Source of the DNA: Armatimonadota bacterium
Lineage (GTDB): Bacteria; Cloacimonadota; Cloacimonadia; Cloacimonadales; TCS61
NCBI GenBank assembly: GCA_030612605.1
Contig: JAUWNO010000042.1
Span: forward strand, 1 to 10,441
DNA: 10,441 nucleotides
Direction: 5' to 3'
Shown: positions 5,942 through 10,441 of the stretch, piece by piece
Layout: every line of letters starts with the position of its first letter
Numbering within the stretch: position 1 is the first letter of the stretch
Position numbers and translations under genes: made by a program
Notes under the pieces: generated by a model
Told to the model about the DNA's origin: nothing
The model's input: only the letters and a program-made list of their open reading frames with translations
Databases searched by the model: none

Positions 5942-8596
5942 ATGAAATTCATAATTTTTATTTTAATACTGTTTTTAATTTCATTCCCTTTAAGAGCGGA
6001 AGTCGTAGCCAAAGTCGATTCGCTCTATATCACATCCGAACAACTACGGGAGGAAATGCTAACTATTAAGGACATCGAGGATTATGAAGAAATCCGCAGC
6101 ACTGCTTTAGATAATTTGATCAATGAACAACTTCTCATTTTATATGCCCATCAAAACGAAATCAGTGTGGATGACTATGAAGTAGAAGCATTTTTTATCC
6201 AGGAATTGGGGACTCATTCATTATTTCAAACTGATGGAAAATTTGATTATTCTAAATTTGATGATTTGAAAGAAACTCCAAATGTAAAAAAAATTCTGAA
6301 AAATATGAGACGAGACATCCTTCTAAATAAAACCGAATCTTTAATCAGGAGTTCTTTTGCTCTGACAGATAATGAGCTGCTGGAACGATTCATACTGGAG
6401 AATGCAAAAATCGATATAAATTACGCTATTATAGATGTTGATGATGCCAATGTTCTTGCGGAGACAAATCCTTTAACAACCTGGTATTATTACAAATTGA
6501 ACAGGAAAAAATTCCTGACGGAAGAAAAGGTGAAACTAAAATTCTTTATCGTACAAAATGAAGAATTTGAAGATTTGATTTCCTCAAATATCGAATATTT
6601 TATCGAACCTCTTGTGTTTAGTGATACAACGTTTACTGAAAACGCAATCGATAGTCTGAAGAGTATTATTATCAAAGAAAAGAGTATAAGACTATGTTAT
6701 GAAACTGCTCTTGAACTGAAAGAATTTGCACAACGCGGAACTCCAATTCCAAGAACTTTTCTGGAAACAGAATTTCTAACAAGAGATGAACAGCTTGGTC
6801 AATTGCCGCACACAATTATCCAGAATGCTTTTGAGATGGAACAGGGAGAATACTCTGAACCAGTTGATATTGGAATTGGTTTTCTGGTTTATTCTGTAGT
6901 TGATTTTGAAAATCCAGCTCCGGAATTATTGGAAAATATTCCCAATAAAGTCTGGAAATCTTATGTTTCTGTTTTGAGAAGCCAACAGAACATCGATAAA
7001 ATCTACACATTTTATGAAGAAAACATAGATAATTTCATTGTTCCTGCAGCGGTTATAAATGTTATTGAAATCACAGAGTCGAGCTTTTTCTTTACAGGTT
7101 CAAAGGATGAATACATTCACAAAATTGAATCTCTGATTGGTGAGAATTTCTCAAATTCAAATGAGTTAAATAATATCGTTAAAAAATACAAACTTAAAAA
7201 AACAACTAATATCATCTATCTTGATAAATTCATAAATAATGAGCCGATCGATGAAATTATGAAAAAAAAGGTCAATCAAAACAAACATTACGGTTTTTTT
7301 GAATATGACAACTGCAACTACTTTTTCAACATAATTTCTCTCTTCCCAGAATTTATTCCCAGATTCGAAGATATAAAATTTCAGATTAAAAACAAGACTG
7401 AAGGTTTTCAGACTTCATCTGAAGAATACAAAGAATATTATGAAGAGAATAAACTTAATTTTATAAGTCCGGATAGTTTGCAGCTTGGTGTAGTTTTCAT
7501 TCCTTTTGAAACTGATACTTTGAAAGTTCCGGAAGAAAATGTTTATAACCTTTTCCAGAAAAATTCTTTCTATCGCGATCATTCTGTAAAATATGAATAT
7601 ATCTTTTTGAAACAGCCCTCAAACAAAATGAAAGAATTCATTTTGAATGAAGTTGATTTTTCCATTTTGCAATTTTGCTTCAGCTCCCAAAATGATTTAC
7701 CTCAAAATGAAATAATAAGTTACAAAGATTTACCACAGCAGATTAGAATTGCTCTTCAAAACACCGAGGATAATTCTTATACCGATTTTATTCATTATGA
7801 TGATGGTTGGTTTATTTTTCTTAAAATCCAGGATTATCCTGCTGGAATTCTTAATTTTGAAGATGTAAAGGAAGATATTTCACAACAGCTTAAACTCGAA
7901 ATTGCTGATAGTATCGCTTACAACTCTGCAAAAACAGTTTTTGATTCCACAAGTTATTTTTCTCAATCTTACCATTTTGCAGATGATAAATATATTTTTA
8001 AGACTTCAATTCAAAATGCTGACCTTGAATTTGATAAAATCGGTTCAATGAGCAAACACAAAAAAGAGTTGCTTCAAATCTGGAGAAATGAAAAATACAG
8101 CAGTATAATTGAAGCTGAGAATGGTTATGCAGTAATATTTCTATTAAGAAAGAAATTCTCAAAGCAGATGACATTTGAGCAAACCTTACCAAAAATAAAA
8201 GAGACTTTTTTTCATAAAAACCAACTTGATAATGCCAAAATATTCGTGAAAAAACTTAAAAATGATATTATTAGAGGAACAAATCCTGATTCGTTATTAC
8301 TCTTTTTCGGAGGTTGGAAAAAGGCAGAAAATCTAAACCCGGAAAGCAAAATTCCAGGCATCAAATACAGCCGTTTAATTATCGAAGATGTTTCCAAAAG
8401 AGAAGAAGGATATTTCAGTCCGATTTTAATAATTTCAGAAAACCAGTTGTTATTCTATCATATTAAAAGGATGAAAAAAATACCTAAAAGTCAATTTTAT
8501 AATCAGAAAGAAGAATTTGAAAACAAAATAATCGAACAAGAAAACCGGAAATGGCTCGAGCAATTTAAAGCAAAATTAGAAATTATTATTTATTAA
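5942..8596 (+). CDS. Large secreted SurA/PpiD-like protein with several degenerate parvulin modules
   Basis: The 884-residue protein begins with a signal peptide (MKFIIFILILFLISFPLRA, cleavage near 19-20), and the mature chain starts as a SurA_N/PpiD-like chaperone domain (about 20-155, with STALDNLINEQLLILYAHQN). Segments like the parvulin (rotamase) entry recur at 181-204, 357-376 (FYEENIDNFIVPAAVINVIE) and 499-521 (YYEENKLNFISPDSLQLGVV). Segments like the parvulin exit recur near 290-322 (LPHTIIQNAFEMEQGEYSEP), 597-632, 705-740 and 807-845. The histidine normally found in the first strand ('HIL') is absent in all three entries, so isomerase activity is doubtful and a holdase/chaperone role in the periplasm is more likely. 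AGGA (5933-5936) precedes the ATG. It is much longer than SurA (about 430) or PpiD (about 620). It probably helps outer-membrane protein assembly; the client is unknown. Confidence 0.8.
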   Translation: MKFIIFILILFLISFPLRAEVVAKVDSLYITSEQLREEMLTIKDIEDYEEIRSTALDNLINEQLLILYAHQNEISVDDYEVEAFFIQELGTHSLFQTDGKFDYSKFDDLKETPNVKKILKNMRRDILLNKTESLIRSSFALTDNELLERFILENAKIDINYAIIDVDDANVLAETNPLTTWYYYKLNRKKFLTEEKVKLKFFIVQNEEFEDLISSNIEYFIEPLVFSDTTFTENAIDSLKSIIIKEKSIRLCYETALELKEFAQRGTPIPRTFLETEFLTRDEQLGQLPHTIIQNAFEMEQGEYSEPVDIGIGFLVYSVVDFENPAPELLENIPNKVWKSYVSVLRSQQNIDKIYTFYEENIDNFIVPAAVINVIEITESSFFFTGSKDEYIHKIESLIGENFSNSNELNNIVKKYKLKKTTNIIYLDKFINNEPIDEIMKKKVNQNKHYGFFEYDNCNYFFNIISLFPEFIPRFEDIKFQIKNKTEGFQTSSEEYKEYYEENKLNFISPDSLQLGVVFIPFETDTLKVPEENVYNLFQKNSFYRDHSVKYEYIFLKQPSNKMKEFILNEVDFSILQFCFSSQNDLPQNEIISYKDLPQQIRIALQNTEDNSYTDFIHYDDGWFIFLKIQDYPAGILNFEDVKEDISQQLKLEIADSIAYNSAKTVFDSTSYFSQSYHFADDKYIFKTSIQNADLEFDKIGSMSKHKKELLQIWRNEKYSSIIEAENGYAVIFLLRKKFSKQMTFEQTLPKIKETFFHKNQLDNAKIFVKKLKNDIIRGTNPDSLLLFFGGWKKAENLNPESKIPGIKYSRLIIEDVSKREEGYFSPILIISENQLLFYHIKRMKKIPKSQFYNQKEEFENKIIEQENRKWLEQFKAKLEIIIY

Positions 8597-8601
8597 GAAA
8601 T

Positions 8602-9090
8602 ATGAAAACCTTTATTATTTTTTTGATATTGTTCTTTCCTTTTCTTGGTTATTCCGAAACTGAAATTATCTATTCTTTCCAGGATAGTTCATATCACAGA
8701 CCTCTGAAAAGCGATGATTCTTTTGAGAATTTTTATTTCAATCAACTCCGGTTGGAAAGCTATAATAATCTGTTTTCCCCACAATATCTAATAACCGAAA
8801 AATCATATCGTCAAAAAGTCATAAAAAACTTAGAGAGTTATTCTTACATCAATAATATCGATTTCTTTTATGATGTAGTAAATTTTGTTCCTTTTGAATT
8901 GTATGAAAAATATTATTTAAATGATATCTATCTTACAGAATTTTTTGGTTTTATGGAAATCTCTCTGAACTTTCAAAGACAATATTATATAAGATTCCAA
9001 ATACCGTATTCCAAATTGGATTTATACAAATTAGATTATTTTAAATGGAATGAAAAAATCCGCACTTTCTTTGAATCAGGGAAGAAATAA
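8602..9090 (+). CDS. Small secreted aromatic-rich protein of unknown function
   Basis: I do not recognise this 162-residue protein. It starts with a clear signal peptide (MKTFIIFLILFFPFLGYS, cleavage near 18), so it should be periplasmic or surface-exposed. By my count it has 22 Phe and 19 Tyr, a quarter of all residues, and no Cys. The body has alternating patterns such as YYIRFQIPYSKLDLYKLDYF suggestive of beta strands, and no further membrane helix. The ATG lies 5 nt after the stop of the SurA-like gene without its own ribosome site, so the two are co-translated and probably work together in the envelope. The small protein could be a client, cofactor or lipid/protein-binding partner of the chaperone, but that is inference from position alone. 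Confidence 0.85.
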   Translation: MKTFIIFLILFFPFLGYSETEIIYSFQDSSYHRPLKSDDSFENFYFNQLRLESYNNLFSPQYLITEKSYRQKVIKNLESYSYINNIDFFYDVVNFVPFELYEKYYLNDIYLTEFFGFMEISLNFQRQYYIRFQIPYSKLDLYKLDYFKWNEKIRTFFESGKK

Positions 9091-9106
9091 AAAACTAACG
9101 TTTTTT
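9089..9106 (+). terminator. Possible weak terminator hairpin
   Basis: AAAAAAC (9089-9095) pairs with GTTTTTT (9100-9106) around TAAC, starting inside the stop codon of the small secreted protein gene. The stem is almost all A:T and the T-run is part of the stem, so it is a poor intrinsic terminator, listed only for its position. Confidence 0.25.
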
Positions 9107-9200
9107 CAGTAATGATTTTTGTGTTATTTCGCGATATTTGTGCCTTTTTAAGACTGATATTCTCAAAATTAGAACTGCTTATAGCAGCCCAGAATTTTTC

Positions 9201-9230
9201 TTGACACCAAAAATCGATTTCCGTTCTTTG
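9201..9230 (+). promoter_or_regulatory. Candidate tRNA-Phe promoter
   Basis: A perfect TTGACA stands at 9201-9206. A normal TATAAT is not found 17 bp downstream; instead TTCTTTG lies at 9224-9230, about 12 bp before the tRNA. This is closer to the TTTG -7 element of Bacteroidota-type promoters. Position and -35 fit a tRNA promoter, but the -10 assignment is uncertain. Confidence 0.35.
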
Positions 9231-9242
9231 CTTTTTGCGTGT

Positions 9243-9318
9243 GGCGGGATAGCTCAGTTGGTAGAGCAGAGGCCTGAAAAGCCTTGTGTCCCCAGTTCAA
9301 GTCTGGGTCCTGCCACCA
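9243..9318 (+). tRNA. tRNA-Phe (anticodon GAA)
   Basis: A complete 76-nt cloverleaf folds by eye. The acceptor stem is GGCGGGA (9243-9249) with TCCTGCC (9308-9314, one G:U). The D stem is GCTC/GAGC (9252-9255, 9264-9267). The anticodon stem is GAGGC/GCCTT (9269-9273, 9281-9285). The anticodon GAA is at 9276-9278 in loop CTGAAAA, the variable loop is GTGTC, and the T stem is CCCAG/CTGGG around TTCAAGT. The discriminator is A and the CCA end is encoded (9316-9318). Eight T follow at once (9319-9326), which could serve as the termination signal after the acceptor/T-arm structure. It decodes UUC and UUU. It stands alone, not in an rRNA or tRNA cluster. Confidence 0.97.
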
Positions 9319-9330
9319 TTTTTTTTAGCT

Positions 9331-9386
9331 CACAGATTAACACGGATAAAACGGATTTTAACCACAAAGTCACAAAGACGCAAAGA
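9331..9386 (+). repeat. Short dispersed and octamer tandem repeats after the tRNA
   Basis: CACAGATTAACACGGAT followed by AAAACGGATTTT (9331-9359) leads into three octamers, CACAAAGT, CACAAAGA and CGCAAAGA (9363-9386). Both words are familiar from intergenic repeats in many unrelated bacterial genomes. The rest of the gap to 9600 has two CGACTCGC words (near 9471 and 9492) and nothing that can be supported as a gene. Confidence 0.6.
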
Positions 9387-9600
9387 GTCCCACATTTTGT
9401 ACTAAAAAAAATTGAATGTGCATTTAGATTGGGTGAATTTTATCTATACTTTAAGGATTGTAAAAAATCACGACTCGCTTCCAATCAGACCCGACTCGCA
9501 GCGACTTGTCCGGGCGTAATACAATGAAGACTGAAGCGTGAGTTGGGAATGATTGCTGCTCCTCAATCCACAATTCGCATTCTATTCTTATTAAATGTTT

Positions 9601-9909
9601 TTATGTTTTCTTATCTTCAACTATTTTAATAGGTTTAACTTTCTGCACAATAATCATACAAACTATTTGAGCTGGAATGAATCCAATAATAAGTGCCAAA
9701 TATGGCGATCCAATATAATCTTTTATAAGGAAAAATATTGAGAACATAATAATCCCACCAATTAAACTGTAAAGCCCTGAAATTGGTTTCCATTTGATTC
9801 TTGTCTTACAATTTGAACAGGTATATATTATAAATCGAAGACTAAAGTAATTCCAGAGAAATGAAACTTTCTGTCCACAAACAGGACATTCTAAACGTTT
9901 AAAAACCAT
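9601..9909 (-). CDS. Zinc-ribbon protein with two transmembrane helices
   Basis: The 102-residue protein starts MVFKRLECPVCGQK and has a second pair in CSNCK, giving CxxC-(19)-CxxC, a treble-clef/zinc-ribbon that should bind one zinc. Two hydrophobic helices follow (SGLYSLIGGIIMFSIFFLI and SPYLALIIGFIPAQIVCMII), then a short lysine-rich tail. The layout resembles the small 'cxxc_20_cxxc' (TIGR04104-like) membrane proteins; function is not known. The start at 9909 is chosen over the longest frame (9990) because a strong GGAGG (complement 9916-9920) lies 6 nt before it, while the 27 extra residues upstream look non-conserved. It stands alone on the minus strand with its own candidate promoter, so it is probably a single-gene unit. 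Confidence 0.75.
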   Translation of the reverse strand: MVFKRLECPVCGQKVSFLWNYFSLRFIIYTCSNCKTRIKWKPISGLYSLIGGIIMFSIFFLIKDYIGSPYLALIIGFIPAQIVCMIIVQKVKPIKIVEDKKT

Positions 9910-9961
9910 CTGTTTCCTCCTGCACATAACTCCTAATTTTATATTTAGTGATACATTATAT

Positions 9962-9990
9962 AATATAACTTTAGGGTTAATAATAGGCAA
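9962..9990 (-). promoter_or_regulatory. Candidate promoter of the zinc-ribbon gene
   Basis: On the minus strand TTGCCT (complement 9985-9990) is followed after exactly 17 bp by TATATT (complement 9962-9967), giving a leader of about 45 nt that includes the GGAGG site. A nearby TATAAT (complement 9955-9960) is an alternative -10 but has no good -35 partner. Confidence 0.45.
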
Positions 9991-10090
9991 CTTTTTTTAA
10001 TCACACTTTTCTCGATAGAGCAACTTAAGTCGAAAGCTCATCCTTATTTCAATCAAATCCGTTTTACAACGTAATATAAGTTGTGAATGA

Positions 10091-10321
10091 TGGCATCACT
10101 TAAATCCACGAGTCGCATTCCTTGAATTAAATTTACCTCGACTCAGCGCATGTTCAAAATTACAAAAAGAATCAAAAAGAAAAGTACAAATTTATTTAGC
10201 TGGGATGAAGGATATTTGCAATTCTGTCGGTTTAGGAGCAGAGAAAAAATACTGGAATTTTGATTCTAAAGTTTATGATGAATTAAAAAGCTTTCTTAAC
10301 AAATTAGTATCTTATTTCTAA
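10091..10321 (+). pseudogene. Orphan open frame, possible gene fragment
   Basis: The frame is open for 76 codons from a TGA at 10088-10090 to TAA at 10319-10321. The only ATG is at 10205, which would give 38 residues beginning MKDICNSVGLGAEKKYWNFD. The sequence before it (SKLQKESKRKVQIYLAG, preceding the ATG) also looks protein-like, whereas codons before about 10140 look like the surrounding repeat DNA. There is no ribosome site. I do not recognise a family; the C-terminal half is amphipathic helix (YDELKSFLNKLVSYF). It may be the 3' end of a gene whose front was lost, or a chance frame in AT-rich DNA. Confidence 0.3.
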
Positions 10322-10441
10322 TATTCGTGTTTTTTTTGGCAGAAAATCGTTAACACCAATGTTAAATATAAGAATTTTAAATTGTTTGTTTGGCATTTGA
10401 ATATTGAGATTTATTTGGATTTTGTTTTTTGAGATTTGTAT
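10322..10441. other. AT-rich, T/G-skewed repeat-like end of the window
   Basis: From about 10387 the plus strand is a run of related words (TTTGGCATTTGAATATTGAG, ATTTATTTGGATTTTG, TTTTTTGAGATTTGTAT). They look like the degenerate 'GATTTTTGATATTTG' intergenic repeats of many MAGs. There is no gene or clear signal. The preceding stretch 9991-10090 likewise shows only a short hairpin (ACAAC/GTTGT near 10066-10085). Confidence 0.35.

Noticed and set aside
9138..9527. Plus-strand frame of 129 codons crossing the tRNA
   Set aside because: It reads straight through the tRNA-Phe gene and repeat DNA (the GGIAQLVEQRP part is the usual false translation of a tRNA), so it is not a protein gene.
9910..9990. 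Longer N-terminus for the zinc-ribbon protein (start at 9990)
   Set aside because: The extension covers the candidate promoter and ribosome site, and the strong GGAGG is correctly spaced only for the start at 9909.
10150..10263. Alternative ATG frame beginning MFKITKRIKKKSTN
   Set aside because: Only 37 codons, no ribosome site, and it competes with the longer neighbouring frame; composition looks like chance translation of A-rich DNA.

Overview
The window reads as low-GC chromosomal DNA of a Gram-negative-type bacterium. Two neighbouring proteins carry cleavable-looking signal peptides, one of them resembles SurA/PpiD periplasmic foldases, and the tRNA gene encodes its own CCA. The intergenic DNA is rich in short palindromic and tandem repeats, and a HEPN/MNT relic is present. 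This mix is reminiscent of the FCB/Cloacimonadota-type anaerobes, but that placement is an impression and not a measurement.

Layout. (1) 1-1003, plus strand: the end of a small helical protein overlaps by ATGA a nucleotidyltransferase-fold gene. Directly abutting it are the last part of a HEPN-domain gene and the first 25 codons of a minimal nucleotidyltransferase (MNT), apparently the remains of a HEPN/MNT toxin-antitoxin pair. (2) 1106-2436, minus strand: an MscS-type mechanosensitive channel followed 50 bp later by a small retropepsin-like aspartic protease. (3) 2437-2982: a 546-bp divergent intergenic region made of hairpins, a 214-bp AT-rich segment with 24-bp terminal inverted repeats, and a degenerate palindromic repeat. 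(4) 2983-5633, plus strand: a TrmH/SpoU-family rRNA/tRNA 2'-O-methyltransferase, a DusB-type tRNA dihydrouridine synthase 6 bp later, then a TPR protein starting at TTG behind a heptamer tandem repeat. (5) 5634-5941: an intergenic cluster of hairpins and short repeats. (6) 5942-9090, plus strand: a large secreted SurA/PpiD-like protein with several degenerate parvulin-like modules, followed 5 bp later by a small secreted protein unusually rich in Phe and Tyr. (7) 9243-9318: tRNA-Phe(GAA). (8) 9601-9909, minus strand: a zinc-ribbon protein with two membrane helices. (9) 9910-10441: repeat-like DNA with a short orphan reading frame.

How the genes fit together. The methyltransferase, dihydrouridine synthase and perhaps the TPR protein form a likely RNA-modification/housekeeping transcription unit. 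The SurA-like protein and its small partner look like an envelope-biogenesis pair. The channel and protease may be co-transcribed. The left end is accessory DNA with a recombined or decayed nucleotidyltransferase/HEPN content. I did not find a clearly new multi-gene system. The best candidates for something undescribed are the left-end two-gene nucleotidyltransferase module, the multi-parvulin protein with its aromatic-rich partner, and the inverted-repeat element.
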